Assembly (NCBI GenBank): GCA_002344795.1
Contig: DDUM01000027.1
Span: 102,695-166,694, forward strand
Length of the DNA: 64,000 bases
Direction of reading: 5' to 3'
From: Flammeovirgaceae bacterium UBA2338
GTDB taxonomy: Bacteria; Bacteroidota; Bacteroidia; Cytophagales; Cyclobacteriaceae
Below, one piece after another: positions 31,685 through 41,400 of this stretch. The notes below the pieces were generated by a model, which worked only from the letters and a program-made list of their open reading frames with translations, made no database searches and had not been told where the DNA came from. Both the position numbers and the translations under genes were made by a program. Within the stretch, counting starts at the first letter, position 1. The number at the start of each line of letters is the position of its first letter.

Positions 31685-32869
31685 TTGGCTAGCCTACCTC
31701 GTAACGTCTGGTTATTAACAATTGCTCAGTCCCTAATGATGGCCGTATCGTCTATGGTCGTATTTGCCGGAGGTCTTATTGGTACCAAACTTGCCCCTTT
31801 TGATAAATTATCTACTCTTCCAATTGCCTGTATGGTGGTTGGTACTGCCAGCGCAGTAGTTCCGGTAACTTTTCTAATGAAGAGACTGGGCAGGAAACGC
31901 TCATTTATTTTTATTCTGATCTACTCCATTATCATTTCCCTGCTTGCTGCATATACTATCTATTGGCAAGCATTCTACTGGTTTTGTGCAAGCACCTTTT
32001 TGTTTGGAGTCACCAATGCTTGCGTTATGCAATTCAGATTTGCCGCAATGGAAAGTGTGACCCCTGATTTAATTCCTAATGCAGCCTCCAGTGTATTGTT
32101 GGGTGGTATCGCAGCTGCATTTATTGGCCCAGAAGCGGCCGTTTTTGGTAAAGATCTACTTCCAACAGAATTCATGGGATCATTTCTATTACTGGCATTA
32201 CTGTTTGTAGCCGCGTTACTGGTACTGCTCGGGTTCAAAAATCCAAAAATAGAATTGGTTGAATTCGAAAATGCTCCAAGAACGATGAAGGTCATTTCAA
32301 AGCAGCCGGTATTTTGGGTTGCTATTTTAAGCGCAGCGGTGGGCTACATGATTATGAGCTTTATAATGACTGCTACTCCGGTGAGTATGCATGTTATGGA
32401 TGGTCACTCATTAAGCCAGACAAAATGGGTCATACAAAGTCATATTATAGCGATGTACCTCCCATCAATTTTTACTGCATGGATTGTAAAAAAATTAGGC
32501 ATCACTAAAATGATGATCTACGGGTTGATCGCTTACCTTGTCTGTCTGGCCATAGCCTACTCCGGGCATCACCTGGGCAACTATTGGATATCGCTTGTTC
32601 TTTTGGGTATTGGTTGGAATTTTCTATTTATTGGAGGCACCACGCTTTTACCTCAAGCCTATTTACCCAATGAACGATTCAAGGTGCAGGCCTTCAATGA
32701 GTTTATTGTCTTTGGAACCCAGGCCATTGCATCGCTTTCAGCAGGATGGATCGTTTACGCAGTGGGTTGGGAAGCAATGTTGTTATTTACGTTACCGATC
32801 ATTTTCATTCAATTGATAGTGATATTAAGATGGTCGCGCTCCAAAGCTCGGGCTACAACTATCCAGTAG
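31685..32869 (+). CDS. Major facilitator superfamily transporter
   Basis: A 394-residue membrane protein with about 12 hydrophobic helices. The loop 2-3 signature is degenerate: VTFLMKRLGRKRSF around residue 65. FRFAAMESVTPDLIPNAASSVLLGGI and WNFLFIGGTTLLPQAYLPNERFKVQ resemble MFS proteins of the YcxA/RtcB-type efflux group, but the substrate is unknown. The start is a TTG at 31685; the next ATG at 31736 would cut into the first helix, and no ATG exists upstream in frame. The M20 peptidase gene follows after 56 nt. Confidence 0.85.
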   Translation: MASLPRNVWLLTIAQSLMMAVSSMVVFAGGLIGTKLAPFDKLSTLPIACMVVGTASAVVPVTFLMKRLGRKRSFIFILIYSIIISLLAAYTIYWQAFYWFCASTFLFGVTNACVMQFRFAAMESVTPDLIPNAASSVLLGGIAAAFIGPEAAVFGKDLLPTEFMGSFLLLALLFVAALLVLLGFKNPKIELVEFENAPRTMKVISKQPVFWVAILSAAVGYMIMSFIMTATPVSMHVMDGHSLSQTKWVIQSHIIAMYLPSIFTAWIVKKLGITKMMIYGLIAYLVCLAIAYSGHHLGNYWISLVLLGIGWNFLFIGGTTLLPQAYLPNERFKVQAFNEFIVFGTQAIASLSAGWIVYAVGWEAMLLFTLPIIFIQLIVILRWSRSKARATTIQ

Positions 32870-32925
32870 TTTGTATTTTAATTACTTCATTTACTATATT
32901 CAATAAATGTCTGATTGCTGAGTCT

Positions 32926-34068
32926 ATGGTGGATACTGACTTTATTACCACAACATTAGTTGATCTCGTAAGGATCAATTCAGTGAATCCGGATTTGGAA
33001 AAAGGAGGTGCCGGTGAAGCAGAGATTGGCGCCTACATCCACAATATTCTTTTATCCCAGGGTTTCCATTCCACAATTGATACCATAGTTGATGGAAGGG
33101 TCAACGTAATAGGAAAACACACAGGCAAAGGCAATGGCAGATCATTAATTCTTAATGCCCACATGGATACCGTTGGTGTACAGGGCATGGTAAATCCGTT
33201 TGGTGCCACAATAACAAATGGAAAATTGTTTGGCAGGGGAGCCTATGATATGAAAGGAAGTATTGCGGCAATGCTTGGTGTTGCAAAGGCCATTTCAGAT
33301 CAAAAAATAGAATTGGCTGGTGACTTGATTTTGACCTTCGTAGCAGATGAGGAGTACGATTCCATAGGTACACAAGCATTATTGAAAGACCTCTCTGCGG
33401 ATGCCTGTATTGTTACTGAGCCAACGGATTTGAAAATATGTTTAGGACATAGGGGTTTTGGGTTATATGAAATAACTGCACAAGGAAAGGCCGCGCATGG
33501 CGGGTTACATAAAGAGGGTATTGATGCCAATATCAAAATGGGTAAGGTGCTCTGTGAACTTGATCGATTTTCCCATCACATTACAGCCACAAGAACTCAT
33601 CAACTGTGCGGGGAAGCCTCCTTGCATGTGCCTTTGATAAATGGGGGGCAAAGTTTATTCATCTACTCCAATCAATGCACAATAAACGTTGAGAGAAGAA
33701 CATTGCCAGGCGAAGGAGAGACAACTGTTTTTCAAGAATTAAAAAATATTCTTAGCAAAATTCAAAAAGAAGACAAATATTTTAATGCAACCATCAAACA
33801 ATTGATGTGGAGGAATCCTCACGAAATATCAAAAGACTCACCCATTGTTAATTCACTGACAAATAGCATCAGTCATGTTAACACTGCTGAATATATTGGG
33901 CATACTTGGTGGGAGGATTCCGGTTTGTTTGGAGAGGTTGGCATTCCCACTGTCATCATCGGGCCGAAGGGCGGTGGTATCCATCAGCAGGAGGAGTGGG
34001 TGGAACTCAATTCCGTTTTTGAACTATCACGTATTTTGTTAAAAACAGCAATTAATTTTTGTGCTTAA
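32926..34068 (+). CDS. M20 family metallopeptidase, ArgE/DapE-like
   Basis: A 380-residue co-catalytic zinc amidohydrolase from the ATG at 32926; the open frame extends upstream into the MFS gene but with unrelated sequence. Metal ligands and catalytic residues are visible: NAHMDTVG (His and Asp), GRGAYDMKGS (bridging Asp), ADEEYDSIG (general base Glu and ligand Glu) and a His in the C-terminal GGGIHQQEEW. A typical dimerisation lid lies between about 170 and 285 (GFGLYEITAQGKAAHGG). Acetylornithine deacetylase, succinyl-diaminopimelate desuccinylase and peptidases all share this outline. It overlaps the next gene by one base (TAATG). Confidence 0.87.
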   Translation: MVDTDFITTTLVDLVRINSVNPDLEKGGAGEAEIGAYIHNILLSQGFHSTIDTIVDGRVNVIGKHTGKGNGRSLILNAHMDTVGVQGMVNPFGATITNGKLFGRGAYDMKGSIAAMLGVAKAISDQKIELAGDLILTFVADEEYDSIGTQALLKDLSADACIVTEPTDLKICLGHRGFGLYEITAQGKAAHGGLHKEGIDANIKMGKVLCELDRFSHHITATRTHQLCGEASLHVPLINGGQSLFIYSNQCTINVERRTLPGEGETTVFQELKNILSKIQKEDKYFNATIKQLMWRNPHEISKDSPIVNSLTNSISHVNTAEYIGHTWWEDSGLFGEVGIPTVIIGPKGGGIHQQEEWVELNSVFELSRILLKTAINFCA

Positions 34069-34415
34069 TGGTAAGTATTGAAACATTTCGTCAATTCGCC
34101 AATGCATTTCCAAATGTTATCGAATTGCCTCATTTCGAAAAAACTTCATTCCGTGTCAATAAAAAAATATTCGCTACACTGGATGTCAGTAGCGCACTTG
34201 CTGTGGTAAAGCTATCCCCCATTGATCAATCTGTATTTTGCGAATTTAATAAGGAAATCATATACCCTGTTAAAGGCGCCTGGGGCAAGCAGGGATGGAC
34301 CATGGTAGAATTGAAAAAAGTAAAGAAAAATCTATTTATTGATTTACTCACCACTTCATATACACTGGTAAGTACTCCAAAATCAAAGTCAACCAAAAAG
34401 AAAAACAATGAATAA
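34068..34415 (+). CDS. MmcQ/YjbR family DNA-binding protein
   Basis: A 115-residue protein of the MmcQ/YjbR (CyaY-like fold) family: ETFRQFANAFPNVIELPHFEKTSFRV at the N-terminus, FATLD, VVKLSP, and the C-terminal segment WTMVELKKVKKNLFIDLLTTSY. Members bind DNA weakly or are of unknown function. The ATG at 34068 shares its A with the M20 stop codon; a TTG nine bases upstream is an alternative. The end overlaps the RidA-like gene start by 8 nt. A Ser/Lys-rich C-terminal tail (PKSKSTKKKNNE) follows the domain. Confidence 0.85.
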   Translation: MVSIETFRQFANAFPNVIELPHFEKTSFRVNKKIFATLDVSSALAVVKLSPIDQSVFCEFNKEIIYPVKGAWGKQGWTMVELKKVKKNLFIDLLTTSYTLVSTPKSKSTKKKNNE

Positions 34416-34860
34416 ATTTCCACTTCTTCTCCTTACAACCCTATTATTTTTGTCTTGTCAGCCACCTCAGTCCACAGAAGTCACCTATTCAACCTCTGAA
34501 AAATTTAAAACTATGAACCTCCCCTTCTCAGAGGCTGTCATTGTTGGCAACACGATTTATCTGTCCGGACAGATTGGAAATATACCCGGCCAGCTAAGCG
34601 TGGTGGAGGGTGGAATAAAGAATGAAGCAAAGCAGGCAATGGAAAACATAAAAACAGTATTGGAAAACAATGGCTCATCAATGGAAAACGTAATAAAATG
34701 CACTGTCATGCTTGCTGATATCAATGAATGGGCCAGTTTTAATGAGGAGTATGTGAAGTATTTTCCAGGTGATAAACCCGCACGAAGTGCATTTGCAACA
34801 AATGGTCTTGCACTCAACGCAAGGGTTGAAATTGAGTGTATTGCTATTATAAAGAAATAA
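34408..34860 (+). CDS. RidA/YjgF family protein with a lipoprotein signal
   Basis: A 150-residue protein. Residues 1-17 form a lipoprotein signal with the lipobox LFLSC, followed by a short linker (QPPQSTEVTYSTSEKF) and a full RidA domain: LPFSEAVIVGNTIYLSGQIG, then GIKNEAKQAMENIKTVLE, then KCTVMLADINEWASFNEEY, then ARSAF and ARVEIECIAI. The active-site arginine of RidA (R105 in E. coli, which binds the imine carboxylate) corresponds to R in ARVEIE. Typical RidA enzymes hydrolyse reactive 2-aminoacrylate in the cytoplasm, so an exported form is unusual. Overlaps the YjbR gene by 8 nt. Confidence 0.87.
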   Translation: MNKFPLLLLTTLLFLSCQPPQSTEVTYSTSEKFKTMNLPFSEAVIVGNTIYLSGQIGNIPGQLSVVEGGIKNEAKQAMENIKTVLENNGSSMENVIKCTVMLADINEWASFNEEYVKYFPGDKPARSAFATNGLALNARVEIECIAIIKK

Positions 34861-34976
34861 TTCCCGTTAAAATCTGCTGATCTAACCTCGTATTCTTCCG
34901 TTTAGGCAGAAAATATTCTAGTCATCAAATTCCAGCGTGTTAACCGTTTGGGATTATCTATATTGTTACGTAATAA

Positions 34977-37604
34977 ATGAAAACTCCCATGAGCGCAAAA
35001 TTATCAATATTGGCAACCGCCATAATGGTGACGATCACCTCGGCCTTCTGTCAAATTCCAAAACCATCTGAAACCTTTGGATTTGAACCTGGAGCCGATT
35101 ATAAAATGGCTACCTATGATCAAATGCTGTCCTATTATGAAAAGTTGGACGCAGCTACAGATCGTGTGAAAGTAACTGAAATTGGAAAATCCGTTAGGGG
35201 AAGGCCTATTAAATTAATTTTTATTTCCAGTGAGGAGAACATGAAATCGCTGGATAAATGGAAAGACATAAGTGCAAAAATGGCACGAGCCAGTGTTTCT
35301 GAGGAAGAAGCCAGGCAACTATCAAAAGAAGGAAAGGCAATAATCTGGTTTGATGGAGGTATGCATGCCTCTGAAAAAGCCCATGCCCAAATGACCCCTG
35401 AATTGCTGTACAGAATAGCCGCTGAGGAATCTGACGAAATGAAAAAAGTTCGCGACAATGTAATCACCCTGGTTGTTCCCGTCATCAACCCTGACGGGCT
35501 TGACATTGAAGGTGCATGGTATAAGAAAAACCTTGGAACTATCTATGAAACTTCCGGACCTCCCATCCTCTACCAGGAATACGTAGGTCATGACAACAAT
35601 CGTGATTGGTTCATGGGCAATATGCCTGAAACCAAAGCTGTGATGAATGTATTGTACAATGAATGGTATCCACAGATCGTGCATAACCATCATCAATCTG
35701 CGCCAGCATGGGCAAGAATTTTTATACCTCCCTTCAGGAGCCCTGTAAACATGAAAATACATCCAGGTGTCACTACAGGTGTTAATCTGGTAGGAACAGC
35801 AATGGCCAATCGATTCGCCATGAAGAAAATGCCTGGTGCCATATCGATGACTACTTATGAAATGTGGTGGAATGGAGGAATGCGTACTGCTCCCTATTAT
35901 CACAATCAAATTGGTATTCTCACCGAAACGGCACACACCTCTCCCACTCCCCGTTTCTACCCACCCGATTCTATTCCAGAAACTATAGGTGGACGATCTG
36001 CGAGGGATGGCGTTTCAAAAACAGTTGACGGTACAGAAGTATTTTATCCTTACCCATGGAAAGGTGGCGCATCGCATTTCCGGGATGCTGTGGATTACAT
36101 GATTGAGGCTTCTATGGCCGTGGTTGATCTTGCTGCAGAAAAACATGATGAATTGTTATACAATATTTATTCGATGGGAAAAGATGCCATTGAAGATAAA
36201 GATGGCGCATTTGCGTACGTGATCCCAACGAATCAATGGGACAAAGCGGAAGCAGTAAATATGGTTAATGTTTTCATCCGTGGTGGAATTGAAGTGACTG
36301 AAGCCACAAGCAAATTTAAAGTAGGTGACAAAGAATACGATGCGGGCACCTTCATCATGTATGGCGCACAGTCGTTCCGTCCTTACTTGTCTGACCTGAT
36401 GGAAAAGCAAAACTACCCCGATCTTTATCAGTATCCTGGTGGGCCTCCAATAGCTCCATATGACCTTACCGGCTGGACTTTACCCATGTCTATGGGAGTG
36501 AATGTAGATCGTATCACTCAGTCCTTTACGGCAAAAACAAAAAAGATCAGTGGGGAAATGAAAATGCCTGCTGGTAATGTGGACGGAAAAGCATCCTTTG
36601 GATTTGCGATGAGCAGCAAGGAAAACTTGAGCGCGACAGTAATCAATAGATTGCAAAAGGGAGGAGAAAAAATATCCATTGCTCAGGCCAGCTTTACCGA
36701 TGGCAAAAATAGTTTTGACAAAGGAACATTCATTATCGAAAGTGGAAGCCAGACTCAAAATACCGTTAGTGGCTTGAGCAAAGAGCTAGGCGTTTCCTTC
36801 ACCGGTCTTGCCGCAAAGCCTTCAAACCTTAAGCCAATGAAAAAGGTAAAGGTGGGTATTTATAAATCCTGGGATGCAAGTATTGACGAAGGTTGGACTC
36901 GCTGGGTACTCGAGCAATTTGAGTTTGATCTGGATACATTACACAACGCGGACATTCAAGGTAAAGATTTAAGCAAGTATACAGCTATCATTTTTCCTTC
37001 TCAGTCTCCTGAAGACATTATGTATGGTCATAGACCAGGCACAATGCCCGAACCGTATGTAGGTGGATTGGGATTGAATGGACTGGTCAGCATAAATGAT
37101 TACGTGATTAATGGTGGTGTGCTCATCATGTTTGATGAAGCGAGTGACTTAGCCATAGACGAGTTCAATCTTCCGGTAAAAAATTCGGTGAAAGGATTAT
37201 CTTCCAGCCAGTTTTTCATCCCTGGATCAATCATCAGAATGAAGGTAAATACAGATGACCCATTGGCTTATGGAATGAAGGCAGAAGCAGCTGCTTCTTA
37301 TTCCCGAAGTCGGGCATTTGAAACGATAACACCTTCGCGCAAAGCAGAGGGAGGTAATGAACTAATAAAATTACCAGTTCCTCGTCCTGATGTTAAAGCT
37401 GTTGCTACCTACGCATCTTCTGATTTACTGATGAGTGGATGGGCACTTAATCCTAACAGAATCAAAAATAAAGGAGCTATGATGAATGTAGCGCATGGAA
37501 ATGGCAATGTGATTTTATTTGGCTTTCGCCCTCAATTTCGCGGGCAGTCACGCAATACTTATAAATTGATTTTTAATTCAATCTATTTAGGAGCCACCAA
37601 ATAA
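34977..37604 (+). CDS. Secreted M14 family zinc carboxypeptidase
   Basis: An 875-residue exported metallopeptidase. Signal peptide (ILATAIMVTITSAFCQ). M14 catalytic domain from about 40 to 350: zinc ligands H130 and E133 in GGMHASEKA, a third His in VHNHHQSAPAW, NNRDWFMGN for substrate, and the general base Glu in ILTETAHTS. The rest (about 450-875) is a beta-rich C-terminal region with a class I glutamine amidotransferase-like segment (KVGIYKSWDASIDEGWTRW, then GHRPGTMPEPYVGGLG), ending in VILFGFRPQFRGQSRNTYKLIFN-like strands (core FRPQFRGQ). Large M14 proteins of this type are common in Bacteroidota and likely trim peptides outside the cell. Monocistronic, followed by a strong terminator. 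Confidence 0.88.
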   Translation: MKTPMSAKLSILATAIMVTITSAFCQIPKPSETFGFEPGADYKMATYDQMLSYYEKLDAATDRVKVTEIGKSVRGRPIKLIFISSEENMKSLDKWKDISAKMARASVSEEEARQLSKEGKAIIWFDGGMHASEKAHAQMTPELLYRIAAEESDEMKKVRDNVITLVVPVINPDGLDIEGAWYKKNLGTIYETSGPPILYQEYVGHDNNRDWFMGNMPETKAVMNVLYNEWYPQIVHNHHQSAPAWARIFIPPFRSPVNMKIHPGVTTGVNLVGTAMANRFAMKKMPGAISMTTYEMWWNGGMRTAPYYHNQIGILTETAHTSPTPRFYPPDSIPETIGGRSARDGVSKTVDGTEVFYPYPWKGGASHFRDAVDYMIEASMAVVDLAAEKHDELLYNIYSMGKDAIEDKDGAFAYVIPTNQWDKAEAVNMVNVFIRGGIEVTEATSKFKVGDKEYDAGTFIMYGAQSFRPYLSDLMEKQNYPDLYQYPGGPPIAPYDLTGWTLPMSMGVNVDRITQSFTAKTKKISGEMKMPAGNVDGKASFGFAMSSKENLSATVINRLQKGGEKISIAQASFTDGKNSFDKGTFIIESGSQTQNTVSGLSKELGVSFTGLAAKPSNLKPMKKVKVGIYKSWDASIDEGWTRWVLEQFEFDLDTLHNADIQGKDLSKYTAIIFPSQSPEDIMYGHRPGTMPEPYVGGLGLNGLVSINDYVINGGVLIMFDEASDLAIDEFNLPVKNSVKGLSSSQFFIPGSIIRMKVNTDDPLAYGMKAEAAASYSRSRAFETITPSRKAEGGNELIKLPVPRPDVKAVATYASSDLLMSGWALNPNRIKNKGAMMNVAHGNGNVILFGFRPQFRGQSRNTYKLIFNSIYLGATK

Positions 37605-37622
37605 GTAGTTCTACCTTAAAAG

Positions 37623-37650
37623 AAAAAACCCCGCAAGTCGGGGTTTTTTT
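37623..37650 (+). terminator. Rho-independent terminator after the M14 carboxypeptidase gene
   Basis: The perfect 11-bp stem AAAAAACCCCG / CGGGGTTTTTT has a 5-nt loop, so it provides a T-run on both strands. It lies 19 nt after the stop and 25 nt before the stop of the convergent membrane protein gene, and could serve both. Confidence 0.92.
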
Positions 37651-37674
37651 ATGGGTATAAACCCTCTTCTACTA

Positions 37675-38250
37675 TCATATTTTTCTTCTTATCAAAAGCC
37701 GAAAAAGCCTGATAATAATTGAGAGGATGAGTATTCCTATAATACCAAACTTCATACTCGCTGATATGGCAAAAGTATAGGACGGAATTGGATGCAGCTT
37801 CAAGAAGACAACCATCAAAATATTTTCAACCACATCCAATATACCCGCTAATAATGCTGCATAAATCAAAACGGTTGTAATACTGTCCTTTGATAAATCT
37901 TTACTACGAGTAAGTACAATAAGCACAATTAAAAAACTCGTATACGCCAAAAGAAAAGGAAAATCGAGCCCTATATTCACCACCGCAGCTTCTAGACCAT
38001 TCGAGCTTAAAGACAATGGATTATTACAATCATTCATTCTCCACACCTCCTTTATCCTTAATGCTTTTTGGTGATCAAATGCCAATTCCAGATCAACGAT
38101 AGCCAACGGGGTAACCGAAGTGATCAGGCAGGAGGAAGAAGGGCGCATACTTAATGCTGTGCCTACCATCAGAAGCAAAACAATCCAAAACGTTTTTGCC
38201 TTGTGATCAGTGATGTAACGAATCTCTCTTTCAATGTTCAGAATAAACAT
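37675..38250 (-). CDS. Four-helix membrane protein of unknown function
   Basis: A 191-residue protein from the ATG at 38250; the frame extends upstream to 38313 without a plausible start context. Four hydrophobic helices are visible: about 21-39 (IVLLLMVGTALSM), 94-114 (LLAYTSFLIVLIVLT), 124-146 (TVLIYAALLAGILDVVENI) and 160-185 (GIIGILILSIIIRLF). The extracytoplasmic loop after the first helix contains two or three cysteines (SSSCL, NDCNN). A GILDVVEN motif in helix 3 is reminiscent of small membrane proteins of the Bacteroidota, but I do not recognise a family. It lies downstream of a palindromic repeat element. Confidence 0.6.
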   Translation of the reverse strand: MFILNIEREIRYITDHKAKTFWIVLLLMVGTALSMRPSSSCLITSVTPLAIVDLELAFDHQKALRIKEVWRMNDCNNPLSLSSNGLEAAVVNIGLDFPFLLAYTSFLIVLIVLTRSKDLSKDSITTVLIYAALLAGILDVVENILMVVFLKLHPIPSYTFAISASMKFGIIGILILSIIIRLFRLLIRRKI

Positions 38251-38295
38251 GGTAACCAAGTTACTGATTGTGGAGCCCCGAAAACAGAGGGTACA

Positions 38296-38431
38296 AAAAA
38301 GAAGCTGTCTCAAAAGTTAAAGAATGTCGATTTTCTGAGCGAAAGCGAAGAATCTCCATTGTTTGAATCTACAATAGGGATGTTTCGCTTTTGCTTAAAA
38401 AAACGTGCCACTTTTGAGACAGCCTCTTTTT
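38296..38431. repeat. 136-bp palindromic element with 22-bp terminal inverted repeats
   Basis: Left end AAAAAGAAGCTGTCTCAAAAGT (38296-38317, one base longer than I may list in a shorter form; compare by position) is the reverse complement of 38410-38431 with a single mismatch. Inside, 38337-38357 and 38379-38396 are again an imperfect inverted pair built on GCGAAAGCG / CGCTTTTGC, so the whole element can fold into one long hairpin. It carries no gene. It may be a MITE-like or REP-like repeat and may also terminate the minus-strand BNR gene. Confidence 0.75.
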
Positions 38432-38453
38432 ACATATCATTTAGCAATCTATG

Positions 38454-41400
38454 TTAATTCTTATTCAAAGGCTCGTAATCTTTGAACGGGGAGATGCTTA
38501 CCCCCTCCATCATACTTCGGTAGGTCGGCCATTGTTCCTTGTAGAAAGCATTCACCTTCTCAAGTATCTCCTTTGTCTTTTCTTCCGCGTGACCGTATAC
38601 AACATTGTCACGGGCACTTATAGGATCCCTTGAAGAGTTCGCGTAGTACATGGCTGTGTTGATATAAGACACCGGTTCAGGAAACTCATTACTGGTAATA
38701 CCCTGGCGTGTATCTTCTGCTCCAAGAATGTAATCAACCACCTTGTCTATAGAATCTTTGATGGCCTTAGTTTTATCTAAAGCATCTTTCAAATCATCTC
38801 TATTGGCTTCTTTCATTCTTTTCTCATAATCACTTGCTATTTCCTTCGACTCTCTTAATCGTTCTGTCGCTGTAGCAACCAATGTTTTCATTCCCTCAAG
38901 TTCTTTGACGCGATTGTAACGGGCTTGTAAATTAGCAGCGTCAGTTGTATACCTGGGATCAGATTTTACATTGATCATTGTGGAGTCTTTTTGATCTCCA
39001 TAAGTGACTCTTAGTTTGTAGGTTCCTGCCAGCACTGTTGCCCCTCCTGGTTCAGGCGCATTGGCTTTCGGCTTGTCCCGGGAAGGATTCCTAACTCCTT
39101 TTTCATCCAAATTCCAGGTCATTCTATTTAGACCATTGTCCTTGGGTGCCAATCGCTTAAGTGTTCTTATTTTTTCCCCGGCTGAATTAAATACTTCCAG
39201 TGTTACTGAATCATACTTGAAAGTGGATTTTTCTTCTTTTTTCACCTCCTCTACAAGAACTGGTTCTGCTGACTTTCCTTTGCGCTTGGACTTAGTCTGA
39301 GGCTCTTCCTTCTTTACCTCCTCCTTCTTGTCCTCAGGCTTATTAATCACATAAGATATCAAGGCTCCAAGTGGCCTGTTTTCACCGCTGAACATGCCAT
39401 CTCCCGGAAACAAGGCGCCAGCTGGTCCCATCGTCTCTACCGAGTAGGCATCTGGCGGTGTAAACACATGTAGTGTTTTATTCAGGGTTTGAGCACCACT
39501 CTTTACCATTTCTCTCAAAGGACGAATGTCATCCAACACGTAAACTGCCCTGCCAAAGGTTCCGATTACCAAATCATGTTCGCGTGGATGGATTACCATA
39601 TCCATTGTTGATAGTCCTGCTGGATATCCACTTGTCCACTTTGTATATGACTTTCCTTCATCAAGACTTACGAACAAACCATTTTCAGTTCCAACAAAAA
39701 TTAATTTAGGCTCAACAGGGTCTTGCACGACAGACAACACATAGCTGTTGTCACCCAATTGACTGCCGCTTACCATACTTTCCCAGGTTTGCCCATAATC
39801 TTTTGTTCTAAACAGATAAGGCTTAAAATCAAACTGCCTGTAATTATTAACCACAACAAAAGCCTCTCCTTTATTATGTATTGAAGCTTGAATCTGAGGT
39901 ATCCATGCGCCCTTCGGCATGCCTGCTATTCTTGACGTAAGATTCGCCCAGGTTTTTCCACCATCCCTTGTTAGTTGCACTTGTCCATCATCAGTACCTA
40001 CCCAGATTACTCCCTGCTCATTACTTGAAGGAGCAATCGTCAATATGGTACAATGATTCTCGGCTCCGGTTGCATCCATGGTCAACCCGCCACTCTCATG
40101 TTGTTTTTGTTTTTCAGGGTCATTTGTAGTCAGGTCTTTAGAAATGATCTCCCATGTATCTCCCTTATTCGTGCTTTTATGAACAAACTGACTCCCAAAA
40201 TAAATGATCGAATTGTCAAATGGATCCTGAGCGAAGGCAGAGTTCCAATTGTACCTCAATTTCACATTTACATCAGGATGACTAGGGCGAATGTTTTTGG
40301 TATAGCCTGTTTCTTTGTCCCATCGACCAACAAAGCCTTGCTGCGACATTCCGTATCCATATCTGTTATTATCCGGGTCCGGAGCCATATCAAACCCATC
40401 TCCAAACATCAACATTTGAAAATAGGAATTTTTGATACCTCCAAAACGCCATACGTAGGCCGGCCCTACCCAGGAACCATTATCCTGCATACCTCCGTAA
40501 ACATTATATGGCTGATCCATATCTACATTGATATGATAAAATTGACCCACTGGTATATTTTCCACGAAGCGCCAGCTCTTACCCATGTCATGAGTAATAT
40601 TGAGACCACCGTCATTCCCGTCCAACATAAAAGAAGGATCTTCAGGGTGAATCCACCACGCATGATGATCAGGGTGAACGCCATTAAATGAAAAAGGAAG
40701 CAACGGACTGAATGATCTACCCGCATCTTCACTTACGTTTACCTCAGAAAAGATAGTATACAGTCTGTTCTCATTTTTAGGATCAGCATGAATCTCTCCG
40801 TAGTAAAACGGGCGGTCGCCAATCTGACCCATGTTTTCATTGACCATCTTCCACTTGAAGCCACCGTCTTCTGATTTATACAAGCCATTTTTCTTGCTCT
40901 CTATCAATGCATATACAATTTCTGGCTTGGCCGATATGGCTATTCCAATGCGCCCTAAGTCACCGGCCGGTAAGCCATCTTTATCGGTGCGCTTTGCCCA
41001 GGTTTTTCCGCCATCATAGGTAACATGCAATCCAGAACCAGGACCTCCTGATTTAAAAATCCATGGCCACCTTCTGTGCTCCCACATCGATGCAAACAAT
41101 TTATTAGGGTTAGTAGGATCCATGACCAGTTCAGCGCATCCTGTTTTCTCATTTACATAAAGTATTTTTTCCCAGGTTTGACCCCCATCTGTGGTTTTAA
41201 AAACACCGCGCTCAGGGTGCTCTCCCCAGGGTGACCCAATGGCCCCCACATAAACAGTGTTAGGATCTTGTGGGTCAACGATAATACGATGAATATTGCG
41301 CGTTTTCTCCAGACCCATCAGTTTCCAATTCTTGCCTCCATCAAGGCTTTTGTATACTCCATAACCACCATTCAAGCTGTTCCGGGGATTTCCCTCCCCA

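Noticed and set aside
35322..35936. A 204-codon minus-strand frame inside the M14 carboxypeptidase gene
   Set aside because: Lies opposite the zinc-site region and has no known motif; a shadow frame.
40053..40691. A 212-codon plus-strand frame inside the BNR protein gene
   Set aside because: Antisense to a clear coding region with BNR motifs; composition matches a shadow of repeat codons.
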